From assembly GCA_964531095.1 (NCBI GenBank), contig CAZHED010000011.1, positions 1 through 64,000 on the forward strand: a stretch of DNA of 64,000 bases. Reading direction: 5' to 3'. Shown one piece after another: positions 8,790 to 16,927 of this stretch. How positions within the stretch are numbered: the first letter of the stretch is position 1; every line of letters begins with the position of its first letter. Both the position numbers and the translations under genes were made by a program. Origin of the DNA: Palsa-1150 sp964531095 (lineage in GTDB: Bacteria; Myxococcota_A; Polyangia; Polyangiales; Polyangiaceae). Below the pieces are notes generated by a model. It worked only from the letters and a program-made list of their open reading frames with translations. It did no database searches and had not been told where the DNA came from.

Positions 8790-9468
8790 GCAGCGCGTCC
8801 TCGATCAGCTGGGGCGCCACGTCGAAGTCGCGCGCCAGTTCCTCGACGGAGTCGCCCGCGTCAAACCGAGACCGGACGTCGACCACCGGCACCGCTGTTC
8901 CGACGATAACTGGACGGCCAAAGGCGCGCCGAGGATCGATGACGATGCTCCTCGGCGCATCCGCGCGACGAAGCAGGGGAAAGAGGCGCACCGCGCGGCC
9001 GCGCTCATCGTACTCGACGCGAGCCAGCGAGCCCACGAGGACGGCCTTCATGCCAAGCTGACCTTCGCGGCTCGCGTTGATGATTTTGCCGAGCCGTTCG
9101 ACGAAGAGGTCGACGCCGTTGGTCTTGAACTGCTCGCTCGAGAGCGGGTGCTCGACGTCGAGGGCATCGTGCACGTAGCGCACGGCCTTGCGGATCGCGT
9201 CGAGCTTCAGTGCGTGGTTCCGACGCATCGCTGCGAGCAGGTGCACTTCGACGAGGTTCGTGAACGAGAGGAACCGGCGTTCGCCCTTCGGCAGGCGGAT
9301 GACCGCCGGCGACCACCGCTGACCGCTCCGGGCAGGGAACGGTCGACCGACCACCCACGCTCGCAGGGTCGACGTCGGAACGCCCGCCAGCGTCGCCGCC
9401 TCAGCGAACGAGTACGCAGGTATGTCCTCCGGACTGCGGCCAGCGTAGATGTCGGGCGGCGCGATCAC
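8767..9468 (-). CDS. DUF433 antitoxin, VapB45 type
   Basis: A 233-residue antitoxin with two recognisable parts. Residues about 18-45 form a MerR-like helix-turn-helix (YSFAEAATLAGVPTSTLRAW) for operator binding. The last 75 residues are a DUF433 domain: SIVIDPRRAFGRPVIVGTAVPVVDVRSRF, then DSVEELARDFDVAPQLIEDAL. This arrangement matches VapB45 of Mycobacterium tuberculosis, where the gene also precedes the PIN toxin. It should neutralise the overlapping toxin at 8331-8789 and repress the pair. The start is GTG 9468. The gene is intact and so is the toxin, so the module may be active. Confidence 0.78.
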   Translation of the reverse strand: MIAPPDIYAGRSPEDIPAYSFAEAATLAGVPTSTLRAWVVGRPFPARSGQRWSPAVIRLPKGERRFLSFTNLVEVHLLAAMRRNHALKLDAIRKAVRYVHDALDVEHPLSSEQFKTNGVDLFVERLGKIINASREGQLGMKAVLVGSLARVEYDERGRAVRLFPLLRRADAPRSIVIDPRRAFGRPVIVGTAVPVVDVRSRFDAGDSVEELARDFDVAPQLIEDALRATPQAA

Positions 9469-9804
9469 GGGCCGATGATGGCGCTAACCTGACCACTCGT
9501 CCACCAGCCCGCGCGACGCGCCTCGCTCGTCGCCGGACGCCGCTGCGACCCTAGCGTACCATCGCGGCGAGGCGTCGAAGCTCTCGGCAGCGTCCTGGAC
9601 CCGATCTCGGTCACCAGTCCTGCGGCGGCGAAGCCGCGGGGCCGTCCTCCGCGCGGACCCTAACGGGAGACTGTGGGGTCGATGCGCCCGTTCGAACGCA
9701 TAGCGGCCGTGCTCCCGGAAGCGCTGGGCACGGTCCCAAACCCCGGGCACGGTTTCACGGAGTCCACGCATCGAGCCAAGCTCACGCCGACCCGAGAAAA
9801 CAAG
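9469..9804. other. Upstream region of the toxin-antitoxin pair
   Basis: About 335 bases between the antitoxin start and the second tRNA half. It should contain the promoter/operator of the VapBC45-like pair. A short plus-strand frame (9682-9807) opens MRPFERIAAVLPEAL and ends at the tRNA half; it may be a truncated gene start, but is too short to call. Confidence 0.35.
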
Positions 9805-9846
9805 TAGGCACGACTGGGTTCGAACCAGCGACCCCTACCGTGTCAA
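9805..9846 (-). pseudogene. Second 3' half of a tRNA-Val(GAC) gene
   Basis: Same layout and orientation as the half at 34-75. It begins at the anticodon loop TTGACAC, shares the next 10 bases (GGTAGGGGTC), then has a different but properly paired T arm (GCTGG/CCAGT around TTCGAAC) and acceptor strand CGTGCCT with discriminator A. No 5' half precedes it. On the 5' side (9847-9965) lie a 10-base direct repeat GTGGTGTGCA (9942-9951, 9954-9963) and no gene, which would fit an attachment region. Confidence 0.7.
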
Positions 9847-10093
9847 CGTGACGAAAGGCGTTTCTGAGAGGTACTGAACGTTACTTTTCCCGAGAAAATC
9901 GTTACCACGGGGTACCGGGGCGTCCACGCCGTTACGCCGAGGTGGTGTGCAAAGTGGTGTGCATCGAGGGTCGCTCGGCCGCTTCTCTGAGCATCGTCGA
10001 GCATCGTCGGAGGAATGCCGCCGGTCGCCGTGGGCCCGGGCTCCGACCGTCCCCCCGGCCTGAGGGGAGTGCGCCCGTGATAGCGTCTCGGCG

Positions 10094-10380
10094 GTGGGCA
10101 CGGTCCGCGTCGGAGAGTTCGAGTCGGACGATGCGAAAGCTCGCGCGAACGTTCGCGAGCACGGCGTCACGTTCGAGGAAGCGATGACCGTCTTCCTTGA
10201 TGAGCTGGCCGTTCCGTTCGAAGAGGGCAAGCATTCGGATCGGCTGGTCTCGGAGAGTCTCGGCTCGGCCGGACGGTCCTCGTCGTCTTCACGGAGCGCG
10301 TCGCGAGCGGTATCATCCGGTTCATCAGTGCCCGACGAGCCACGAAGCGCGAACGGAGAGCCTATGCCGAAGGAGACTGA
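10094..10380 (+). pseudogene. brnT: BrnT toxin gene with a frameshift
   Basis: The first 45 codons match the BrnT ribonuclease toxin: FESDDAKARANVREHGVTFEEAMTVF (the family normally has F-E-W/F-D at the start). The end of the protein is in another frame: TVLVVFTERV, then IIRFISARRATKRERRAYAEGD, which is the conserved catalytic C-terminus with its Arg-rich helix. The frame changes near 10270, so the full toxin cannot be made. The intact C-terminal frame ends at TGA 10378-10380, overlapping the start of brnA by 17 bases as in normal brnTA operons. The GTG start at 10094 is the most likely original start. Confidence 0.75.
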
Positions 10381-10636
10381 GCCGACCAAGCGTTCGCTGC
10401 GGGAGATCCCCGAGGTCGACTTCTCCAAGGCCAAGCGGCTTCCACGTGGCAAGTACGCCGAGAAGGCGCGCCGGTCCTTCGCGGTCGCGATCGTCGAGCC
10501 GAAGCTGTTCGCACGCTTTGGGAGCTCGGATGCGGTGAATGCTGCGCTTCGCGCCGTCGTCGAGGCTGCGGATGCCGTGAAGTATCCGGCGAAGGCGAAG
10601 CGGTCCTCGCGCGGTTCGAAGCGGACGGCCGCTTAG
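10364..10636 (+). CDS. brnA: BrnA-type antitoxin (toxin partner broken)
   Basis: A 90-residue BrnA-like antitoxin and DNA-binding repressor. Seen features are the toxin-wrapping N-terminal part (REIPEVDFSKAKRLPRGKYA) and the ribbon-helix-helix part (FAVAIVEPKLFARFGSSDAVNAALRAVVEA), followed by a Lys/Arg tail. ATG 10364 lies inside the end of the brnT frame. It is intact although its toxin is frameshifted, so it may now be a free-standing antitoxin or repressor. Neighbours are a tRNA half and a dead transposase, in keeping with mobile DNA. Confidence 0.8.
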   Translation: MPKETEPTKRSLREIPEVDFSKAKRLPRGKYAEKARRSFAVAIVEPKLFARFGSSDAVNAALRAVVEAADAVKYPAKAKRSSRGSKRTAA

Positions 10637-10824
10637 ACGGCAGGCGTCGAGGGGCGCTCGGGGATTCGCTCGGCGACTGGCCCAGCAAGGGCGCGGCGCG
10701 CCGCCCTGGCTACTTCCCGGAGCAGCGAGAAATCCCGGGCCTCGACGCTACCCTTTGCGCGCCCATGCTCCAATCCGTACTCGTGCTCGCCGCCGCCGTG
10801 GCGGACTGTTCTGGCTCCTTCGGT

Positions 10825-12036
10825 CAACCGGCACATTCATGCAGCACGCCGATAATCGTGATGTAGGCCATGGAGGACGGGAAGGAGACGATAGCGCCGG
10901 TGCGATTTGGAGCCGCAGCGGTTCGGACCGGAATGCATTGGTGCAGACCCTGGTGCGGCCGCGACTCGTTGAAGTAATGGGCATATTCCACAAGAACAGC
11001 GAGCAAGTGGCGTTCGCCGAGCACGAGAATGTGATCCACGCACTCGCGTCGCACACCTCCCAGAAAACGTTCGCACACGGCGTTCGCCCACGGGGCGCGC
11101 ACGGGCGTCTTGAGAACTCTGGCCCCGACGCCTGTGGCGGCTCGATCGAACTCTGGCCCGTACTTGTCGTCTCAATGTGATGCCTGGAAGGTTCCCATGG
11201 GTCCGTAAGGTGAAAGTCCTGAAGCGGCAAGAGGTCGAAGCCGCATAGCTCGGGTGGCGCCGGTGAGGGAGATCCCGTCGGCGAGGCCCTGTCGTGAAAA
11301 ACTCGTTCTTCGAGGGTCCGGAGAGTCAAGCCGCCCGTCTGGCGTAGCGGTGGTGAAGTCCGCCGACTCTTTGAAGGGCCACGACACGGCCGGTGCTCGC
11401 CGTCTCAATGGCGCGCGTGATCGGCGCATCGCCCTGGAGAGCGCGGAGCGATGAGCATTGATGAACTCCGAGCTTGCCAATACGCGCGTCGAACACCGAG
11501 CCGAAGATGCCATCGCGATCTCGAATGAGGCGCCGGACCGAGATGTCGGGTCCGAGCGCCTCGATGATCTGTTGAGCCGCCCACGCGGCGTATGGGTGCG
11601 CAGTCACGTTGACGTGCAGAACTCGGCGTCGCCCCAGCGATAGGACAAAGAAGACGTACAGGACGCCGAAGGTAGCCGTCGGCACCGTGAGAAAGTCGAT
11701 GGCAATCGTCCCGACCAGCTGATTGCGAACGAACTTTGCCCATGTTTGCGAGGGGCGTCGAGGCCGTGCGGGCGGCCTCGGCATGTACTTCGCGACCGTG
11801 CTCTTATCGACGCTGTGCCCAAGCAGCGCCAGTTCACTCGCGACTCGGCGGCGGCTCCAGGTCGGGTTCTCCGTGCGCGCGATCGAGCGGCCGAAGTCCA
11901 GGCCGCGGCCTGGAACGGCGAAGAATCGAAAGCTGCTGGCGCAGCGCGAGGTTCTCGATAACGAGACTCGCGCGCGGACGCAATGCCGCGAACAGGGCGC
12001 CGATGATGGCCTCGAGCAGGGTGACCACGCCGCCAA
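10825..12036 (-). pseudogene. Degenerate IS481-like integrase-core transposase
   Basis: Read on the minus strand: an N-terminal helix LLEAIIGALFAALRPRASL (from GTG 12036), then in another frame NPTWSRRRVASELALLGHSVDKSTVAKYMPRP, the first Asp (TIAIDFLTVPT), VLHVNVTAHPYAAWAAQQIIEALGP, and the second Asp (RRLIRDRDGIFG). The third-block motif (RAPWANAVCERFLGGVRREC, catalytic Glu) appears only after an interruption at about 11110-11455. The C-terminal part (HYFNESRPHQGLHQ) follows. One early frameshift and a foreign insert make it non-functional. A related N-terminal piece is at 16928-17056. Confidence 0.75.
11168..11410 (+). other. Structured insert flanked by 10-bp direct repeats
   Basis: The transposase remnant is interrupted here. 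The insert is bounded by perfect direct repeats CGTCTCAATG at 11168-11177 and 11401-11410, 233 bases apart. Inside, no protein pattern is seen on either strand. The plus strand has RNA-like features: GCGGC..GCCGC pairing around AAGAGGTCGAA, a nested hairpin CGCCGG-GAGGGAGATCCC-CGGCG, and an opening resembling GTAAGGTGAAAGTCC. This recalls domain I of a group II intron, but an intron-encoded protein and domain V were not found. The identity is inference only. Confidence 0.35.
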
Positions 12037-12234
12037 CTTCGCTCTGTTTCGCATCGCCTTCACCGGCGAATCGCGTTGGCGGATCCGCTATCCTGGCCGC
12101 AGGCCCCTTTTCACGATTTGTCGCGAGAACAGCTGGCAATGACTTTTTCTCCACCACAGCCCTTCGCGAGGTCGTCGCTTCGTCGACGACCTTCCGAAGA
12201 GCCCGCGCGCGGGTGTCTCGGCGCCCTAGAACGC

Positions 12235-12810
12235 TTATTGGCAGGCACCTCCGCTGCAGGCGCCTCCCTCGGAACATGCCATTCCACAGCTGCCGCAGTT
12301 GTCCGGGTTTGACGTCAGGTCCACGCAATAGCCGGCGCAGTCGCTCAGCCTGGGCGGGCAACCGCACTGCCCCTGCACGCAGATGAGCGTGCCGTCGCAA
12401 ACTTGATCGCAAAAGCCGCAGTGGTCCCTTCGTGCTCGACAGGTCCACGCAGTTCGTCGCGCACTTGGCCGGCAGAACAGTTAAGAATGCAGGTCCCTCC
12501 GACGCAGGTGGCGCCAACCGGACATGTTGCTCCGCAACCCCCGCAATTTGCGACGCTCGCCTGGACGTCGATGCAAGCGCCATCGAAGTACGCCAGGCCT
12601 CGGGACACGCACAGCTTCCCGCGCTGCAGTGCGCCCCCCCGCAGGCGACACCGCAGGCGCCGCAGTTCAAGTCGTCCGCCTTCAGATCAACACACGACTG
12701 GCTACCGCAGATCGAGAGACCGCACGGGCAGCAGTTCGAGGTCGGACAGCCATACAACACGCAGGCGCCCGCCACGCAATAGAACGGTACACGGCTAAGT
12801 GCGTTGGAGC
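12235..12810 (-). pseudogene. Cysteine-rich secreted protein, frameshifted
   Basis: Three minus-strand frames in turn carry the same kind of cysteine-rich repeat: CVAGACVLYGCPTSNCCPCG and CVDLKADDLNCGACGVACGG; then ACIDVQASVANCGGCGATCP and GATCVGGTC; then CQGQCGCPP-type sequence and YCVDLTSNPDNCGSCGMACS, ending GACQ and a stop at 12235-12237. The unit C-x-D-x(5,7)-NCG-x-CG-x-x-C is common in myxobacterial surface proteins. At least two frameshifts separate the units and no signal peptide is visible, so this is a remnant of a larger exported protein. Confidence 0.65.
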
Positions 12811-12914
12811 CCCTGTCGCTCACGGGGGCGCTTCCGAGCCCGTTGCATGGGCGAGCCCCTCGAAGAAAACGCAAAAAAGAAGCAAATCCGCGGCGGCGCC
12901 GTTGACCGAAGCGC

Positions 12915-13214
12915 CGGTACAGAGTCAAGCATCAGTGGCTGTACCTCAACACGCTCGACTCGATGGCTCATCTCGAAACGCTCATCGCCTTCTTTGTCGA
13001 GGAGCACAACCCGAAGATGCCGCATTCGGCGTTCACCGGCCAGACGCCCGACGAAATGTACCTCGGCACCGCGAACAGCCTGCCCGACGAACTCGTCGTC
13101 GCGCGGGGGAAGGTCCGCGAACGCCGGCTCGCTCCGAACCGAGCGGTCTCCTGCCATCGATGTGCCCCCCGGCCACCGGCTCGCGGCGGCATGCAATCCT
13201 CCATGATTCCCTAA
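12915..13214 (+). pseudogene. C-terminal remnant of an IS3-type transposase
   Basis: From about 12923 the frame reads VKHQWLYLNTLDSMAHLETL, then IAFFVEEHNPKMPHSAFTGQTPDEMYLGT. This is the region after the last catalytic Glu of an IS3-family OrfB, where the family has 'Y...HN...PH..l.g.tP.E...G'. The Cys/Arg-rich end SCHRCAPRP also recurs in this subgroup. The DDE core is missing and the 5' side merges into the cysteine-rich pseudogene. It is not related to the full IS at 15473. Confidence 0.7.
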
Positions 13215-13382
13215 GCTGTCGCACTTGCGAACGCGAAACTCCAGGGTTCTTGGTGAACAGCGGGGCTGTGCATTTTCGCCACTCGCGTGTGGCTTGCACG
13301 GTCACTCCCCTCAGGCTTGACTCTCCCTGGGTCCGCGGGCCACATTTGCGCGGATCACCCTCCTCTCGAGATCGGTCCCGTC

Positions 13383-14990
13383 ATGCCCAATCGACGCCAT
13401 GGTTCGTCCCTCGCAGCGCTCCTCGCCTGCATGCTCGGCACCGCTCGCCTGCTCGTTGCGGCCACGGCCCTCGCCCAGCAGTCGCCGGAGTCCATGCCCC
13501 CGGAATGTGCGCAGTTCGCGGAGGCCATGCTCCTCCAGGACAAGGCACGCATGCAATCGCTCGCGCACCCCTGCGCGGAGGCGCGCGCGCGGTTGGAGCA
13601 AGCGTCGCGAGGTGCTCGGCCCGGCGCGCTGCCTGCGCGGCGGGCGTCAGGCGAGGGGGGAACGGCAACTCCGCCTCCCATCTCGAGGCCCGGAGCAAGC
13701 GCGTCGCTGGTCGTAGCGCCGAACCTGGCCGGCGTGGATGTGGATGGGTTTCATATCGGGATGACTCGCGACGAGGCGGTGGCCGCCTGCAACGCGTGGG
13801 GAGGTACTCCGTTCCTCCACTACGAGAACACCGTGGGCTTCTTTCGCCCGAACGCCCCGCCCCCGGCGGGAGCCAAGCTTCGATCCATGACGTGCGGCGG
13901 TGGACGCGGGCTATTCGATCTTGCGCTTGCACCGGGCGGCGACCGTGTCGACCAGGTCTTGGACACGGCCACCAAGGCTGCGATCGGCGGTTCGACGGAT
14001 GCCTACATCGAGAGGTTGGCGGTCAAGTACGGACGGCCCCACGAGGTCGGACCTCCGGTGCCGATCGACCGTGCGGCGGGCACCTATGCCCGTTCAGTGA
14101 CGTGGCAAGTGCCCGTCGCAGGAACGCCGTGCGCGGCAAGAGCGAGTGGAGGAGCGGCGTCCGCGGCGGTGAAGGGTGGCCCGTGCGCGGCACACGTCTC
14201 CGTGCGCGTCGCCAGCGACGCCAGCGCAGCGTTCGAAGCCGATTTCGAGCTTCGTGCCCTTCCGACTCTGGAGGCCTACGTCGCGGAGACGTCTGCGGGG
14301 CAGGGGCAGACCCAACTCGGACGAGGGGACGACGCAGCGGGGAAGGCGGACCCCGCCGACGATGCCCAAGGGGCAGCGATGGTGGCTCCCACGCTCGCGC
14401 TGGCCCGCCGGAACAACGTCGACCTCGGCGTATTCGGTGTCAGGCTGGGCGAGCGCTTGAACCTGCACGAATGCGTCGCCGAGGGTGCCAGTGAGCCTTG
14501 CATTCCCACTGCCAAAACCATTGGCGATGCGCTGTTCGGGGCGCTCCACACATTGGCCATCACGGGCGGCGAGGCTCCGGAGGCGCCCGGGATCGTGAAC
14601 GTGTCCGTGCGGATTCCCGATGCGCGATGCCCCCCCTGGGCGGATTGTTCGCTCGTCGTGGCCACGCGCCACGGGTACGCCGTGGCCATATCGTTCTTGA
14701 CCCGCTACAGCGCCGACCGGCAAAACGAGATTGAGGCCATTCTTACCGCCAAGTACAAGCAAGCTCCCACCTCCAAGTCGACGTTCTCGGAGTGCAGAGT
14801 GTCCTATGGCGGGACGACGCTTGGAGCCAGCGCACGTGCGGCCAATCGCCTATGGCAGCTGCCGGGCCTTCTCGTCTACTATGTCCCCTACGGGAGCCCT
14901 GGGTCGTGCGCGCAGGGCGGCATCGTAGTGCAAACGAGCGCGTACCGGTCGCTGGTACAGCAGGCCGACGACGCACAGCCCAAGATGTGA
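13383..14990 (+). CDS. Secreted protein of unknown function with Cys-containing repeats
   Basis: A 535-residue exported protein. The N-terminus is a signal peptide (MPNRRHGSSLAALLACMLGT, ending near ATALAQQ). After an Ala/Pro-rich linker, a module starts at about residue 118: GVDVDGFHIGMTRDEAVAACNAWGG, with a later CGGGRG. A second, weaker module begins near 345: NNVDLGVFGVRLGERLNLHECV, followed by four more cysteines. The two segments look like diverged copies of one fold in which a short strand and helix precede a cysteine, as in periplasmic repeat proteins. I do not recognise the family. ATG 13383 is preferred because the signal peptide begins there. Confidence 0.75.
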   Translation: MPNRRHGSSLAALLACMLGTARLLVAATALAQQSPESMPPECAQFAEAMLLQDKARMQSLAHPCAEARARLEQASRGARPGALPARRASGEGGTATPPPISRPGASASLVVAPNLAGVDVDGFHIGMTRDEAVAACNAWGGTPFLHYENTVGFFRPNAPPPAGAKLRSMTCGGGRGLFDLALAPGGDRVDQVLDTATKAAIGGSTDAYIERLAVKYGRPHEVGPPVPIDRAAGTYARSVTWQVPVAGTPCAARASGGAASAAVKGGPCAAHVSVRVASDASAAFEADFELRALPTLEAYVAETSAGQGQTQLGRGDDAAGKADPADDAQGAAMVAPTLALARRNNVDLGVFGVRLGERLNLHECVAEGASEPCIPTAKTIGDALFGALHTLAITGGEAPEAPGIVNVSVRIPDARCPPWADCSLVVATRHGYAVAISFLTRYSADRQNEIEAILTAKYKQAPTSKSTFSECRVSYGGTTLGASARAANRLWQLPGLLVYYVPYGSPGSCAQGGIVVQTSAYRSLVQQADDAQPKM

Positions 14991-15472
14991 CGCTCTTGCG
15001 CGTGCGGACCGCCGGCGAGGTTGGAATGCGGTTCGACACGGCGATTCCGGCCTGCCTGGACGACTCAGTGAGGTCGACAGCTTGTCACGTACCGGAGGGC
15101 TAATCATCGATCGGATCTCCCGCGCCTCGCGCGGCGAGCCACCCCCGCTCGAGGACGAGCAGCTTCTCGCACGCGCGGCCGAGCACGATCCCGAAGTGTC
15201 CCCATTCTCGATCGCGACGGATTCACGCGGCGTTTCGTACGTAGAATGAGGGCGCGTCACCGAGCCCTTGACCGCGGCGGCGATTGCCCGGAGGGCGAAA
15301 GCGCGAGCGCGGAGCGCATCGTCCAGGACGCGGCCGATGCGTCGACATCACTGCGTGTCACATCACTATGGATGGTCTCGTGAGGGACTTCCTTGGTCTC
15401 CGGCGCGGGAGAATGACTCGCAATGCCGGACGATGGGGCCGCTGCTTTGGCAAGGTGACGCCGGTGGGTGAA
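14991..15472. other. Intergenic stretch before the IS element
   Basis: About 480 bases. One plus-strand frame (TTG 15082 to TGA 15249, 55 codons) has a plausible protein composition (ISRASRGEPPPLEDEQLLAR, then AAEHDPEVSPFSIATDSRG) but no ribosome site and no known match; it may be the end of a deleted gene. The rest shows no coding signal. Confidence 0.3.
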
Positions 15473-15512
15473 GTGGACCCCGATTTTCGGACCAGGGGTT
15501 AAGGTGGTACGG
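15473..15512 (+). repeat. Left inverted repeat of the IS3 element
   Basis: Imperfect inverted repeat of about 40 bases, starting GTGGACCCC and including GGACCAG and TTAAGGTGG. It pairs with the right end at about 16865-16908. The outermost TG is typical of IS3-family ends. Confidence 0.75.
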
Positions 15513-15546
15513 GGAGCCTGCTCCAGCACGGAGAGGAGCAGGAAGT

Positions 15547-15840
15547 ATGAAGAACACCCGAACGCGGTACACGGCGGAATTCAAGGCGAAGGTTGCGCTC
15601 GCGACGTTGCGTGAGGACGCGACGATACCGGCATTGGCGAAGCAGTTTCACGTGCATCCCAACCAGATCTACAAGTGGAAGCGCGAGTTCATCGAGAACG
15701 CGTCGCGCGCGTTCGCAGGCGGCGATGCGGCCAGGAGCGAGAGCGGCGGCAGCGAGCGAGAGGAGGAACTGCTCAAGAAGATCGGGGAGCTCACGGTGGA
15801 GCGCGATTTTTTATCCAAAGGGCTCGGTCGTCTGCGCTGA
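15547..15840 (+). CDS. IS3-family transposase OrfA
   Basis: A 97-residue OrfA of the IS3 type, providing DNA binding. It has the helix-turn-helix (TRYTAEFKAKVALATLRED, then TIPALAKQFHVHPNQIYKWKRE) and a leucine-rich helix at the end (EEELLKKIGELTVERDFL) used for pairing with OrfB. The frame of OrfB is -1 relative to this one, and a T6 run (near 15806) lies in the overlap zone. The usual programmed frameshift producing OrfAB is therefore plausible. Confidence 0.85.
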   Translation: MKNTRTRYTAEFKAKVALATLREDATIPALAKQFHVHPNQIYKWKREFIENASRAFAGGDAARSESGGSEREEELLKKIGELTVERDFLSKGLGRLR

Positions 15841-15854
15841 CGGAGCGTCGCGCG

Positions 15855-16680
15855 ATGGTCGACCCCAAACAGCCGCAGGTGTCGGTGCGTCGCCAGTGCG
15901 AGCTGCTCGGCGTATCTCGTTCGGGACTGTACTACGCGCCCGAGCCGACCGAGCCGGAACAGCTCTCGCTGATGCGTCGGATCGACGAGCTGCACCTGAA
16001 GTACCCGTTCTACGGTAGCCGCAAGATCTCCGATGCGCTCCGCAAGGAGGGCCTCCCCGCCAACCGCAAACGCGTGCAGCGCCTGATGCGGCGGATGGGC
16101 CCTGGAGGCGATGGCGCCGAAACCCAAGACGAGCGAGCCGCGCCGCGAGCACGTGACCTACCCGTACTTGCTGCGCGGCCTCGCGATCTGCCGGGCGAAT
16201 CAAGTCTGGGCGACCGACATCACGTACATCCCGATGAAGGACGGATTCGTGTACCTGGTCGCCATCATGGATTGGTACTCGCGCCGGGTGTTGTCCTGGC
16301 GCTTGTCGAACACGCTGGACTCGAACTTCTGCGTCGACGCGCTCGAGGAGGCGCTCTCGCGATTCGGGTCGCCGGAGATCTTCAACACCGACCAAGGCGC
16401 TCAGTTTACCGCCGAGGCCTTTACGCAGCCGCTTCGTGACCGAGGCATCGCGATCAGCATGGACGGCAAGGGCCGCTGCCTGGACAACGTGTTCGTCGAG
16501 CGGCTCTGGCGCTCGCTGAAGTACGAGGAGGTCTACTTGCACGCCTACGGCAACGTGCAGGATGCGCGCGCCGGCATCGGCCGATACTTCGCCTTCTACA
16601 ACAGCGAGCGCCCTCATCAGGCGCTCGGGTACCAAACGCCCGGCGCCTTCTATCGCGGCGCCCGGGCAAGGGCCGCGTGA
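15855..16680 (+). pseudogene. IS3-family transposase OrfB, frameshifted
   Basis: The catalytic half of the transposase. The first part is the HTH_21 region (VSVRRQCELLGVSRSGLYY, then YPFYGSRKISDALRKEGL, QRLMRRMG). The DDE core follows in another frame: first Asp in VWATDITYIPM, second in NTDQGAQFT, Glu in FVERLWRSLKYEEVYL, then FYNSERPHQALGYQTP. The shift is at about 16100, where GGGCCCTGG has one C more than needed for RRMG-LEAMAP. All catalytic residues remain, so the loss is recent, or due to a sequencing error. The element boundaries place it inside 15473-16908. Confidence 0.8.
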
Positions 16681-16864
16681 TGCTCGCGGCCGTCCACAGC
16701 CTCGTCCCCAACTTGCCAGTCTCCCCCCTCGCGCTCCCCCCTCCTGCGCTCCGCATCGAGCGCGTCGTATCCATCGATGACTATCAGGTTAGTGCGACGA
16801 AAAAGAGACTACCTCTTTATTATTAGATCGAAGAGAAGAGTAGAGAAGAAACCAGAGCAAGGCT

Positions 16865-16908
16865 CCACCTTAACGGCCGCCCTCTCTGGTCCAAACCATG
16901 GGGTCCAC
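16865..16908 (-). repeat. Right inverted repeat of the IS3 element
   Basis: Counterpart of the left end. Read on the minus strand it starts GTGGACCCC and contains GGACCAG and TTAAGGTGGAG, with spacers of slightly different length. Confidence 0.75.
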
Positions 16909-16927
16909 CTCAACGATGGACTGGGCG

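Larger units (their letters stand above)
15473..16908 (+). mobile_element. IS3-family insertion sequence
   Basis: A complete-looking element of about 1.44 kb. The left end GTGGACCCC (15473) and right end GGGGTCCAC (16908) are inverted. The similarity continues inward with GGACCAG and TTAAGGTGG on the left (about 15490-15512), matched by CCACCTTAA and CTGGTCC near 16865-16892. It encodes OrfA and OrfB in the usual IS3 order. No 3-5 bp target duplication is evident at the borders (AAG on the left, CTC on the right). OrfB is frameshifted, so the copy is probably not autonomous. The last 200 bases contain an unusual AT-rich stretch (16795-16850). Confidence 0.8.

Noticed and set aside
9682..9807. 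Start of a DciA/DUF721-like gene
   Set aside because: Only a 15-residue resemblance in a 41-codon frame; too little to support.
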